NCBI GenBank assembly: GCA_946482585.1
Contig: CAMLSI010000052.1
Span: 1 to 16,367 of the forward strand
Origin: an uncultured Lysobacteraceae bacterium
GTDB taxonomy: Bacteria > Pseudomonadota > Gammaproteobacteria > Xanthomonadales > Rhodanobacteraceae
Reading direction: 5' to 3'
DNA: 16,367 nucleotides
Shown here piece after piece: positions 1 through 8,395 of the stretch. The notes beneath the pieces were generated by a model. The model made no database searches and had not been told where the DNA came from. It worked only from the letters and a program-made list of their open reading frames with translations. The translations under genes were made by a program, and so were the position numbers. Every line of letters starts with the position of its first letter. The stretch's first letter is position 1.

Positions 1-19
1 CCCCGATCCGTAAGTTCCG

Positions 20-466
20 CTACAACTTCAGGTTCATCATCGCGTCGCTGATCTCTTCCTCGCCGATGGTCTGGCGGATCTTCGCGAGGTGCGCCTGCTC
101 GCTCCACAATTCGAATTTCGTTCCCATTCCCAGCAGCACCGCCTTCTTCTCGATACCGGCCGCCATGCGCTGGCTCGCCGGCACGAGAATTCGCCCGGCC
201 CCGTCGGGCTCGACGTGCGCCGCGGCACCGACGAGCTTCATCTGTAGCGCCCGGTGCACGGCCTTCACGCTCGGCAGCGCGTTGACCTGATCACGGACCG
301 TCTCCCATTCATTCAGCGGAAACAGCCAGAGGCAGCCGGTCTCGAAGGGGTTGTAGGTGAACACGAGGCGCCCGGCCGACAGGCCGGCAATCAGTTCACG
401 ATAGACCGTAGGGACGGCTAGCCGACCCTTGTCGTCGATCGTGATGGCGGTCTCGCCCTGAAACAT
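20..466 (-). CDS. mraZ: Transcriptional regulator MraZ
   Basis: MraZ is a DNA-binding protein with two SpoVT/AbrB-like domains, normally the first gene of the dcw cluster, and it represses its own operon. The 148-residue length is typical. The start [19 protein letters not shown] carries the first DxKGR motif. The second copy is DGAGRILVP at about residues 87-95, followed by [10 protein letters not shown], a very Xanthomonas-like ending. ATG is at 466-464, preceded by GAAGGA about 8 nt upstream, a good ribosome site. The gene reads toward the left edge, where rsmH and the rest of the dcw cluster would be expected but lie outside the window. Its promoter and operator are readable just upstream. 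Identity is very secure. Confidence 0.97.
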   Translation of the reverse strand: MFQGETAITIDDKGRLAVPTVYRELIAGLSAGRLVFTYNPFETGCLWLFPLNEWETVRDQVNALPSVKAVHRALQMKLVGAAAHVEPDGAGRILVPASQRMAAGIEKKAVLLGMGTKFELWSEQAHLAKIRQTIGEEEISDAMMNLKL

Positions 467-479
467 GCCCTGGGTCCTT

Positions 480-515
480 CCCCACTATTTCCCACCAAAT
501 CACACCGGCGCCCAC
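480..515 (-). promoter_or_regulatory. MraZ operator: four boxes at 10-bp pitch
   Basis: Read on the minus strand there are four hexamers at an exact 10-bp step: GTGGGC (515-510), GTGTGA (505-500, degenerate), GTGGGA (495-490) and GTGGGG (485-480). MraZ is known to bind tandem TGGGN repeats with 5-nt spacers upstream of mraZ, so this matches the published operator type. The array starts inside the -10 element and ends just before the ribosome-binding site, a layout that favours autorepression. Confidence 0.8.
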
Positions 516-542
516 ACTAGTCTCAGCCCCTGAGACTGTCAA
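514..542 (-). promoter_or_regulatory. Candidate sigma70 promoter of mraZ
   Basis: On the minus strand a perfect -35 hexamer TTGACA (542-537) is followed by a 17-bp spacer and the -10-like hexamer TAGTGT (519-514), which keeps the important first T, second A and last T. Transcription would start near 507, giving a leader of about 40 nt. The spacer GTCTCAGGGGCTGAGAC (536-520) is itself an inverted repeat of two 7-bp arms around 3 nt, extending to 8-bp arms at 537-519. The first MraZ box overlaps the -10, as expected for a repressed promoter. Confidence 0.7.
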
Positions 543-625
543 GGAGAATTTCCGTTACAGATCAATGGGGTTGTCGCAGTTTGTACCGATTTCAGGCGAT
601 TTCTAAGCAAATACACATAGCACTT

Positions 626-644
626 TGAATTTAAAAGAAATTCA
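626..644. repeat. Inverted repeat, 7-bp arms, AT-rich
   Basis: TGAATTT (626-632) and AAATTCA (638-644) are exact reverse complements around a 5-nt centre. The repeat sits in the AT-rich part of the intergenic region. It could be an operator, but low-complexity AT sequence makes chance occurrence plausible. Confidence 0.35.
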
Positions 645-916
645 GCGCTTCACAGTGTCGTTACGTTGCTGAACGAAATCGTCGGGCCCGGCACACTCCG
701 CACGGACACCTGAGAACTGCGTCGCATCGCCGGTTCATGCCCGGTCCACCCGCCCCCCGGCGGAAGAACTTCCGCCATGCAGCCCTCCGCGCAGACCGTC
801 GGCGGGATCGGCCCGGGGGCCGCAACGCACCGCCGCCCGGAAGTCGTCTGACAGCCGACGCATCCTTTCCGCGCTTTGCGATTGTCGCCGTCAGGAAATT
901 CGCGCAATGTATCCAA

Positions 917-937
917 ATCACAGTTGCGCACTGTGAT
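917..937. promoter_or_regulatory. Perfect inverted repeat 39 nt before the cytochrome-like gene
   Basis: ATCACAGT (917-924) and ACTGTGAT (930-937) are exact reverse complements with a 5-nt centre. The repeat lies 39 nt upstream of the ATG at 977, where an operator or 5' leader hairpin would sit. TCACA and TGTGA are CRP half-site words, but they occur in the opposite order and spacing from a normal CRP/FNR site, so I do not assign a regulator. Confidence 0.5.
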
Positions 938-976
938 AACCGAGTCGACTCCAGCCAACCCCGTGGGAGATACGCC

Positions 977-2341
977 ATGAGTGCTCGTATGCCGCAATGG
1001 TTGTTCGGCGCCGCTTTACTGCTGTTCGGCGGCGCGGCTTTCGCGCAGACCCCGTGCGACGCCAGCTCCAGTTGGTTCACGAACCCGAGTTTTCCGAGCG
1101 ATGTCGCCGGCGGCGGCACCACCGACTGCCAGTTCCACCAGTTTGCCTGGCAAGCTTTCGTCGACCTCGTGCAGCCCGCTGACGGCGGCCGCGAATTCGA
1201 AACCTGGATGCCGGAATACGGCATCTTCGTGCCGGCCGGAACGTCGGTGACGCCATGGGGCCAGCAGCCGAACGCGCCGTGCTCATCGAGCCCGAAAGCC
1301 GCCGCGGCGGACGCGAAGAAGCTGTTCCTGCGCCCGCGCGTGCCCAAGGGAGCCGGCGTCGACGGCAGCTCGGACCAGCAGGCGACCGGCGATCCGCTGT
1401 ATGACCAGAACAAGAACGTCGTCTACTACAGCATGTGGGTCAACAAGACCGAGTACGACTTCATCGCGAACTGCGATTTCAACAACACCACATGCATCAC
1501 GTCCGCACCGGCGACGACGGCACTGCCCGCCGGCTCGGTCGAACTCAAGGCCGCGTGGCGCACATTCACGAACAAAGTTCCGAACGACATGTACGTGATC
1601 AAGGGCGTCGTCGGCGACAGTTGTCAGCCGGTCGTGCTCGGACTCGTCGGCTTCCACCTCGTCGTCAACACACCGACGCATCCGGAATTCATCTGGGCCA
1701 CGTTCGAACACAACTCCAACGCACCCGACTGCACGAATCCGCAGAAAGCGCCTTCGAGCGGCTGGTCGTTCAACAATCCGGGCTGCAGCACGACCGATTG
1801 CCCGCCGAACAAGAACAAAGTCAATCCGACCCAGGTGTGCCGCGTCGCACCGCAGGGCGGCGGCTCGTCGGACAACACCAGCGCGATGATCGCGCTGAAC
1901 GCCTCGGTGCAATCGACCCTGCAGGGACTCATCAAGCAGTCGCCGACGAAGTTCAACGACATGGCGGTCTGGCTGAACTACCAGATGACGGGCAACCTCT
2001 GGACCGTCAACGGCGCACTGCCTCCGTCCGCGAGCAACTTCGCCGGCTCGAAGGAAAACGCCAACACGACGCTCGAGACCTTCATCCAGGGCAACGGCAA
2101 CAACTGCTTCACCTGCCATACGCAGAAGCAGTTCGTGAGCTCGACCAAGGGACCGATGGGTTTCCAGACCGGCGCGCCGGCCAACTTCAGCCATCTCTGG
2201 GGATTCGCGCAGCAGACCGGCGGCTGCGACAACGGCAAGGGTCCGCTGCCGGCCGCCTGCCCGGTCAAGAACGGCAACACCGCGAGCCTGACCGATCAGG
2301 CCAAGCAGACCGCGAAAGACAAGGTAAAAGAGAAAAAGTAA
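977..2341 (+). CDS. Secreted cytochrome c-like protein with one CxxCH site
   Basis: This 454-residue protein is probably periplasmic. It has a Sec signal peptide (hydrophobic WLFGAALLLFGGAAFA, cleavage after residue 23, AFA|QT). One c-type haem site, CFTCH, is at residues 377-381, so one covalent haem is expected. The mature chain has about 14 cysteines, leaving about 12 for disulfides. A central segment with VGFHLVV, then FIWATFEHNSN at about 238-248, resembles conserved stretches I recall from poorly characterised cytochrome-like proteobacterial proteins. The tail is lysine-rich. The ATG at 977 is chosen because it directly begins the signal peptide and has GGGAGA about 7 nt upstream. GC is visibly lower than in neighbouring genes, which hints at transfer. 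The family name and electron partner are unknown. Confidence 0.8.
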   Translation: MSARMPQWLFGAALLLFGGAAFAQTPCDASSSWFTNPSFPSDVAGGGTTDCQFHQFAWQAFVDLVQPADGGREFETWMPEYGIFVPAGTSVTPWGQQPNAPCSSSPKAAAADAKKLFLRPRVPKGAGVDGSSDQQATGDPLYDQNKNVVYYSMWVNKTEYDFIANCDFNNTTCITSAPATTALPAGSVELKAAWRTFTNKVPNDMYVIKGVVGDSCQPVVLGLVGFHLVVNTPTHPEFIWATFEHNSNAPDCTNPQKAPSSGWSFNNPGCSTTDCPPNKNKVNPTQVCRVAPQGGGSSDNTSAMIALNASVQSTLQGLIKQSPTKFNDMAVWLNYQMTGNLWTVNGALPPSASNFAGSKENANTTLETFIQGNGNNCFTCHTQKQFVSSTKGPMGFQTGAPANFSHLWGFAQQTGGCDNGKGPLPAACPVKNGNTASLTDQAKQTAKDKVKEKK

Positions 2342-2370
2342 CGAAGCGGAAATAGCAAATATGCATCGCC

Positions 2371-2401
2371 GCGTCTCCCCGCCGCAACGGCGGGGAGACG
2401 C
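2371..2401. terminator. Bidirectional hairpin between convergent genes
   Basis: Two perfect 14-nt arms (2371-2384 and 2388-2401, starting GCGTCTCCCC) flank a CAA loop, giving a very stable GC-rich stem 29 nt after the cytochrome-like stop. There is no clean T-run on the plus side. On the minus side the flank is T-containing (ATATTTGCTATTTCC). It probably terminates or blocks both converging transcripts. Confidence 0.7.
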
Positions 2402-2418
2402 CCGCGAAAAGGCGCGGC

Positions 2419-2661
2419 TCAGCTCTCGACGCGATAGTAGGCGACGACCTCGCCCTTGAGCTTGATCGTCATCGGATTGCCGCGACGATCGCGCGCGCGG
2501 CCGGCCGGCACGCGGACCCAGCCTTCGCTCATGCAGTATTCCTCGACATCGAAGCGCTCGGCACCGTTGAAGCGGATGCCGATACCGCGCTCGAACGCGG
2601 CGGGGTCGTGGAATTTGCTGCGCGGGTCCGCGTCGAGGCGGTCGGGAGGCGTGTCGGTCAT
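2419..2661 (-). CDS. DUF3297 family small protein
   Basis: An 80-residue soluble protein without signal peptide or membrane segment. The pattern PPDRL..DPRSKF, then ERGIGIRFNG, VEEYCMSEGWVRVPAG and PMTIKLKGEVVAYY matches DUF3297, a widespread proteobacterial family of unknown function that is sometimes mislabelled glutathione peroxidase. It has a single cysteine in EEYC. The ATG at 2661 starts the conserved MTDTPPD. Only a weak ribosome site (CAGGGC) is visible. It lies 116 bp after panE on the same strand, with a six-T run at 2684-2679 just upstream, so it may be a separate unit or the tail of the frm operon. I assign no function. Confidence 0.85.
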   Translation of the reverse strand: MTDTPPDRLDADPRSKFHDPAAFERGIGIRFNGAERFDVEEYCMSEGWVRVPAGRARDRRGNPMTIKLKGEVVAYYRVES

Positions 2662-2777
2662 GGGGATCGGCCCTGGCGAAAAAACGAATGGTAACCGGGA
2701 TGGGGAACCGGATCAGCGGCCGGCGCCCTTGCGCGAACCGGCCTGCGGTCGCCGATTCCGGCCACCCGACCCGGTCG

Positions 2778-3788
2778 CTAGCGGCTCGCGGTCACCGCCT
2801 CGAGCAATTCCGCGCCGCTCCAGCGTCTCCGTCCGCCCTGTTCCGCCGCATGCACGAGCGCGACCAGTGCCGCATTGACCGGCGCGGCGCGACCGAGGCG
2901 TCCGGCCAGCGCGACGATCTCGCCGTTGATCCAGTCGACTTCGGTCGCGCGCTGCGCCTGCAGGTCTTCCCACATCGACGAGCGCGCGAACGGATCGATC
3001 GCCAGCATGCCGGCCGCTATGACGCGGAACAGCGCGTCGGGCAACGCGAGCACCCGAGGGATCCACTGCGGCGGGACGCGCGTGAGCTGTGCGGGACGGA
3101 TGCCGGCCGCGGCCAGCAGCGCCAGCCCTTCGCGTTGCGCGAGCGCGAGGCAGCGTCGGTAGGCGCGCTGCGACAACTGCGTCTTGAGCGGCAGATCCGA
3201 CAGCGCATTGATCGGGTTGTTGAGATTCAGCAGCAGCTTGGCCCATTGCACCGGGCGCAGATCGTCGTGCTGCCGCAGCGGCAGACCGGCGCGTTCGAAC
3301 ACCGGCGCGAACGCGGCCAGCCGCGCATGCCGCTCGACTTCGAGTTCGCCCTCGGTGCCTTGATGAAACGCGCCTTCGCCGCGCTGCACGACGTTGAACG
3401 GTACCATTCCCGCGAGCACGACCCGTGACCCCAGCGCGGCACGCAGCGTGTCGGCGTTGCCGATGCCGTTCTGCAGGCTCACGACGACCGCGTCGGGCCG
3501 TATCACGCGGGCGAGTTCCTGCGCGGCGCCGGCCGTACCGGCCGACTTCACCGTGACGAGCACGAGATCGGCCGACGCGGCTGCGCCGGCATCGGTCGAA
3601 TAGGCGAATTGATCGGGCCGCAGCACGGCGGACATGCCGCGATAGTCGCTGACGCGCAAGCCGTGCGCGGCGAGCTCACGTGCGAGCCGCTCGCGTCCGA
3701 TCAGCACGACATCGGCGCCGGATGCAGCGAGACGGCCGCCGACGTAGCAACCGATGCTGCCCGCCCCCATCACCGCGATCGTGGCCAT
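2778..3788 (-). CDS. panE: 2-dehydropantoate 2-reductase family enzyme
   Basis: Ketopantoate reductase (PanE/ApbA) uses NADPH to reduce 2-dehydropantoate to pantoate in coenzyme A synthesis, in the cytoplasm. The 336-residue chain starts with a dinucleotide-binding loop, GAGSIG at 8-13. Other family marks are VTVKS (K81), SLQNGIGN (104-111), WAKLLLNLNN (182-191, K184 as likely catalytic lysine), and SSMWEDLQAQRATEVDWING (270-289, with E283 and N288). It follows frmB by only 18 bp, so it is probably co-transcribed with the formaldehyde genes. Pantoate synthesis uses a formaldehyde-carrying folate one step earlier (PanB), which gives a possible reason for the pairing, though that is inference. 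Bacteria often carry several PanE paralogues, so the natural substrate may differ. Confidence 0.88.
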   Translation of the reverse strand: MATIAVMGAGSIGCYVGGRLAASGADVVLIGRERLARELAAHGLRVSDYRGMSAVLRPDQFAYSTDAGAAASADLVLVTVKSAGTAGAAQELARVIRPDAVVVSLQNGIGNADTLRAALGSRVVLAGMVPFNVVQRGEGAFHQGTEGELEVERHARLAAFAPVFERAGLPLRQHDDLRPVQWAKLLLNLNNPINALSDLPLKTQLSQRAYRRCLALAQREGLALLAAAGIRPAQLTRVPPQWIPRVLALPDALFRVIAAGMLAIDPFARSSMWEDLQAQRATEVDWINGEIVALAGRLGRAAPVNAALVALVHAAEQGGRRRWSGAELLEAVTASR

Positions 3789-3806
3789 GCGTCCTCCGTC
3801 CGTGCC

Positions 3807-4634
3807 CTAGCCGAGCGCGCGTGCGTGATGCGCGAAATGATCGCCGACGAAACTCGCGATGAAGTAGTAGCTGTGGTCGTAGCCTGCATGCCGGCGCAGC
3901 TGCAGCGGATGGCCCGACGCATCGCAGGCCTTCTCCAGCAGCTCCGGCCGCAGCTGCGTCGCGAGGAATTCGTCGGCTTCGCCCTGATCGACGAGCAACG
4001 GAAGCCGCTCGGCGGCGCCCGCGATCAGCGCGCAGGCGTCCCAGGCGCGCCAGGCGTCACGGTCCGCGCCCAGATAGGCCGCGAACGCCTTCTCGCCCCA
4101 GGGCACCTGCGACGGCGCGACGATGGGCGAGAACGCCGAGACGCTGCGATAACGTCCCGGATGACGCAGCGCGAGCACGAGCGCGCCGTGGCCGCCCATG
4201 GAATGACCGCTGATCGCGCGCGCCGCCGTCGCCGGAAACCGCGCTTCGACCAGGGCGGGCAATTCGTTCGCGACGTAGTCGTGCATGCGGTAGTGCGGCG
4301 CCCAGGGCAACCGCGTCGCATCGACGTAGAAGCCGGCGCCCTTGCCGAGGTCGTAGCCGTCGGCGTCGGCGACCGCATCGCCGCGCGGGCTGGTATCCGG
4401 CGCGACGACGATGATGCCGTGGGCCGCTGCGTGACACTGCGCGTTCGCCTTCGTGATGAAATTCTGCTCGGTGCAGGTCAGGCCGCTGAGCCAGTACAGC
4501 ACCGGACAGGCGCGCTCGCGCGCCTGCGGCGGCAGGTAGACACCGAAACGCATGACGCAGCCGAGCACGGCCGAATCGTGCTGCCAGACTTCCTGCACGC
4601 CGCCGAAGCTGGCGTGCGCTTCGATTCGCTGCAT
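3807..4634 (-). CDS. frmB: S-formylglutathione hydrolase
   Basis: This cytoplasmic esterase hydrolyses S-formylglutathione to formate and glutathione, the second step of glutathione-dependent formaldehyde detoxification. The 275-residue protein is an alpha/beta hydrolase of the esterase D type. SGLTCTEQNF (50-59) carries the conserved cysteine C54. The nucleophile is S145 in GHSMGG, the likely acid D221 in DQGEADEF, and the histidine H254 in GYDHSYYF, a family signature. All three catalytic residues are present. It follows frmA with a 10-bp gap, consistent with one operon. The name fghA is also used. Confidence 0.95.
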   Translation of the reverse strand: MQRIEAHASFGGVQEVWQHDSAVLGCVMRFGVYLPPQARERACPVLYWLSGLTCTEQNFITKANAQCHAAAHGIIVVAPDTSPRGDAVADADGYDLGKGAGFYVDATRLPWAPHYRMHDYVANELPALVEARFPATAARAISGHSMGGHGALVLALRHPGRYRSVSAFSPIVAPSQVPWGEKAFAAYLGADRDAWRAWDACALIAGAAERLPLLVDQGEADEFLATQLRPELLEKACDASGHPLQLRRHAGYDHSYYFIASFVGDHFAHHARALG

Positions 4635-4644
4635 GGCGGCGCCG

Positions 4645-6091
<1,447 letters not shown>

Positions 6092-6108
6092 GGCAGCGGT
6101 CGTCCGTA

Positions 6109-6129
6109 GGATACTGGGGTACAGTATCC
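6109..6129 (-). promoter_or_regulatory. FrmR-type operator upstream of frmR
   Basis: GGATACTG (6109-6116) and CAGTATCC (6122-6129) are perfect 8-bp inverted arms around GGGTA. On the minus strand this reads ATACTGTACCCCAGTAT, the ATACT/C-tract/AGTAT form used by RcnR/FrmR family repressors. It sits 18 nt upstream of the frmR ATG. TACTGT and TATCCT inside it could serve as a -10, so binding would block transcription of the operon, including frmR itself. Confidence 0.8.
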
Positions 6130-6155
6130 GATCCGACTGGCGATGAACAGCGGCG

Positions 6156-7595
6156 TCAGTCGTCCCAGGCGCGCCGCAGTTCGATGAGCGCCGGACCGAT
6201 CGCGGCCGGCTCGGCCGCGCCGAAGCCGAGCACGAGCCCGGCGCGGCCGCCGCGTTCGGACTGGAAGCGGCGCACGGTCGCGATGCCGGCCGGATTGCCG
6301 TCGCCGCGCGCAGCCCATGCCGGCATCGCGGCGCCCGGCACTACCGCCGCGGCCAGATGCAGTCCGGCCAGGGACGGCAATGCATCGAGCACATCGCCGA
6401 ACTGCCGCTGCAGGCCGCGCAGCAGCGCGTCGCGGCGTTGCGCGTAGACCGACCGCATGCGGCGCACGTGGCGCGCGAGGTGCCCCTCGGCGATGAAGGC
6501 CGCGAGCGTGTCCTGCGCGAGCACGTCGCCGTGCGAATCGGCGGTGCGCCGTGCCGCGATCAGCGCCGGCCTCGCCCAGGCCGGGGCCACGACATAGCCC
6601 AGGCGCAGTCCGGGAAACAGACTCTTGGAAAACGTGCCGACGTAGAACACGCGCTCGCCGCCGTCGAGCGTCTGCAACGCGTCGAGCGGACGATCGGCGT
6701 AGCGGAACTCTCCGTCGTAGTCGTCTTCGATGACGACCGCATCGCGGCCGCGCGCGAACCGCAGCAGTTCCGCGCGCCGGCTCGCCGACATCGCGCAGCC
6801 GAGCGGAAACTGATGCGACGGCGTCACGCAGATCACGCGCACGTCGGATGGCAGCCGGTGCACCTGCAGTCCTTCCGCATCGACGCGCACGGGCACGAGC
6901 TGCGCGCCCGCCGCGGCAAACGCGGCCCGCAACGGCGGGTAGCCGGGCTCCTCGACCGCGACGCGCGTGCGTCCCGGAGTCACGAGCGTGCGAGCGAGCA
7001 GATCGAATGCCTGCTGTGCGCCCGACGTCACGACGATGTCGTCGGCGCGGCAAGCCACCGCGCGCGCGAACGCCGCATGCTGTGCGATCGCGTCACGCAG
7101 CGCTTCGCGCCCTTCGGCCGGCGCGTATTCGGCGCCCGTGCGTGCGAGCTGACGCACGGCGCGCGCGCCGAGCCGGCGCCAGATGTCGAACGGAAATCCG
7201 CGCAGCTCGGGCACGCCGAGACGAAACACGCCGCGACTCGCGGGCGCGTCGGCCTCGGCGGTCTCACGCGCCTGCACGGTCAGATGGCGGCGCGCGAGCG
7301 CCGCGTGCCGGGAACGCTCCGGCGATGCCGCAGGCGCCTGCGCCTCGGCGACATAGACACCGCTCGCGCGCCGAGCGCGCAGGTAGCCTTCGCTCAGCAG
7401 CAGATCGTAGGCGGCCACGGCGGTGTTGCGCGAAATCCCGAAAGCCTGCGCGAGGGCGCGCGACGACGGCAGGCGCTGACCCGGCCGCAGGCGCCCGTCG
7501 AGTATCGCCGCACGCAGCTGTGCATGCAGCGTGCGCAGCAGGCTGCGCGAACCCCGCGACGGAAGCTGCAGCGCGAACGCGAAGACTGGCTCCAT
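6156..7595 (-). CDS. MocR/PdxR-family regulator (GntR helix-turn-helix + aminotransferase fold)
   Basis: A 479-residue chimeric regulator. The N-terminal winged helix of the GntR type spans about residues 16-80, including [20 protein letters not shown]. The rest is a fold-type I aminotransferase-like domain that binds pyridoxal phosphate and usually acts as an effector sensor rather than an enzyme. PLP-site marks are SHQFPLG (260-266), [10 protein letters not shown] (290-299) and the Schiff-base lysine K324 in [15 protein letters not shown]. An upstream ATG would add 22 residues, but the ATG at 7595 begins the conserved [12 protein letters not shown]. Divergent transcription from the GST 77 bp away is the usual MocR arrangement and suggests the GST is its target. 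Whether it is true PdxR is undecided: no pdxS/pdxT genes are nearby. Confidence 0.93.
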   Translation of the reverse strand: MEPVFAFALQLPSRGSRSLLRTLHAQLRAAILDGRLRPGQRLPSSRALAQAFGISRNTAVAAYDLLLSEGYLRARRASGVYVAEAQAPAASPERSRHAALARRHLTVQARETAEADAPASRGVFRLGVPELRGFPFDIWRRLGARAVRQLARTGAEYAPAEGREALRDAIAQHAAFARAVACRADDIVVTSGAQQAFDLLARTLVTPGRTRVAVEEPGYPPLRAAFAAAGAQLVPVRVDAEGLQVHRLPSDVRVICVTPSHQFPLGCAMSASRRAELLRFARGRDAVVIEDDYDGEFRYADRPLDALQTLDGGERVFYVGTFSKSLFPGLRLGYVVAPAWARPALIAARRTADSHGDVLAQDTLAAFIAEGHLARHVRRMRSVYAQRRDALLRGLQRQFGDVLDALPSLAGLHLAAAVVPGAAMPAWAARGDGNPAGIATVRRFQSERGGRAGLVLGFGAAEPAAIGPALIELRRAWDD

Positions 7596-7612
7596 GAATG
7601 TTCCCGATCCTG

Positions 7613-7654
7613 GCGCTTCTAGCATGCCAGAGACACGCCTATGCTGAGCGCTTC
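7613..7654. promoter_or_regulatory. Candidate MocR operator in the divergent promoter region
   Basis: The 77-bp gap between regulator and GST holds a direct repeat GCGCTTC (7613-7619 and 7648-7654, 35 bp apart) enclosing an inverted pair AGCAT (7621-7625) and ATGCT (7641-7645). MocR regulators are known to bind paired repeats in such gaps. TATGCT (7640-7645) could be the -10 of the GST, but no good -35 is visible. The repeats are short, so this is tentative. Confidence 0.4.
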
Positions 7655-7672
7655 GCCACACCGGAGCCGACC

Positions 7673-8362
7673 ATGATCGAGCTGTACTACTGGGGCACGC
7701 CGAACGGACTCAAGCCGCGGCTCATGCTGGAAGAAACCGGTCTCGACTACCGCATCGTGCCGGTCGACATCGGCAAGGGCGAGCAATTCAAGCCGGAATT
7801 CCTGGCCTTCGCGCCGAACAACCGCATTCCCGCACTGATCGACTACGCGCCGGCCGACGGCGGCGCACCCGTACGCCTGTTCGAATCCGGCGCGCTGCTG
7901 CAGTACCTCGCCGAAAAGAGCGGACGCTTCTTGCCGCAGGATCTGCGCGACCGTTTCGAGGTCATGCAGTGGCTGTACTGGCAGGTCGGCGGGCTCGGCC
8001 CCATGGCCGGACAGAACGGCCATTTTCGCGTGTACGCGCCGGAGCCGGTGCCGTACGCGATCGAGCGCTACACGCGCGAGACTGCGAGGCTCTACGGCGT
8101 GCTCGACCGCCGGCTCACGGATCGTGACTTCATCGCCGGCGAGTACAGCATCGCCGACATGGCCTGCTATCCGTGGATCGTGCCGCACCGGGCGCATGCG
8201 CAGGACCTCGCCGATTTCCCGCACGTGCAGCGCTGGTTCGAGGCGATACGCGCGCGGCCTGCGACACGGCGCGCCTACGCCGGCGTCGCCGATGCGTATT
8301 CGCCGTCGCGCGCGATCTCGGACGAGCAACGCGACGTGTTGTTCGGCAGGACGCCGCGTTGA
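7673..8362 (+). CDS. Nu-class glutathione S-transferase (YfcG/YghU-like)
   Basis: A 229-residue cytoplasmic glutathione transferase. The start MIELYYWGTPNG carries Thr9 and Asn11, the residues Nu-class enzymes such as YfcG use to bind glutathione or glutathione disulfide in place of a catalytic Tyr, Ser or Cys. The thioredoxin-like domain continues with NNRIPALID and FESGALLQYLAEKSGRF. The helical domain contains MQWLYWQVGGLGPMAGQ, then FIAGEYSIADMACYPW, the usual C-terminal capping motif. These enzymes typically show disulfide-bond reductase activity. An upstream ATG at 7598 is rejected; the ATG at 7673 has GGAG about 7 nt upstream. It is divergent from the MocR regulator and near the other glutathione-linked genes. 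Confidence 0.92.
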   Translation: MIELYYWGTPNGLKPRLMLEETGLDYRIVPVDIGKGEQFKPEFLAFAPNNRIPALIDYAPADGGAPVRLFESGALLQYLAEKSGRFLPQDLRDRFEVMQWLYWQVGGLGPMAGQNGHFRVYAPEPVPYAIERYTRETARLYGVLDRRLTDRDFIAGEYSIADMACYPWIVPHRAHAQDLADFPHVQRWFEAIRARPATRRAYAGVADAYSPSRAISDEQRDVLFGRTPR

Positions 8363-8395
8363 AAGCGCGCCGACACCGACTGCGCGGGCGGCGTG

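Larger units (their letters stand above)
543..976. other. Intergenic stretch between divergent genes
   Basis: About 430 bases separate the mraZ promoter from the cytochrome-like gene. The part from about 545 to 660 is clearly AT-richer than the rest of the window; from about 665 to 890 it is GC-rich. The frame of the downstream gene stays open back to an ATG at 737, but that extension is arginine- and proline-rich with no signal peptide and I reject it as coding. I see no small gene or RNA. Two inverted repeats (626-644 and 917-937) are listed separately. Confidence 0.6.

Noticed and set aside
917..937. CRP/FNR binding site
   Set aside because: The half-sites TCACA and TGTGA are in reverse order relative to the CRP consensus, with the wrong spacing.
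737..976. Eighty-codon N-terminal extension of the cytochrome-like gene
   Set aside because: Basic, proline-rich and without a signal peptide. The ATG at 977 has a ribosome site and starts a clean signal peptide.
1283..2194. Minus-strand frame of about 303 codons over the cytochrome-like gene
   Set aside because: Arg/Val-rich low-complexity translation with no motif. The opposite strand has a signal peptide and CxxCH.
2662..2777. Intrinsic terminator between panE and the DUF3297 gene
   Set aside because: A six-T run and a GGCCGG/CCGGCC pair exist but are too far apart to form a proper terminator.
6357..7622. Plus-strand frame of about 421 codons opposite the MocR gene
   Set aside because: Antisense shadow; no ribosome site or domain.
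8363..8395. Terminator between the convergent GST and response regulator genes
   Set aside because: Only a short, imperfect GC-rich pairing is visible, with no T-run on either strand.
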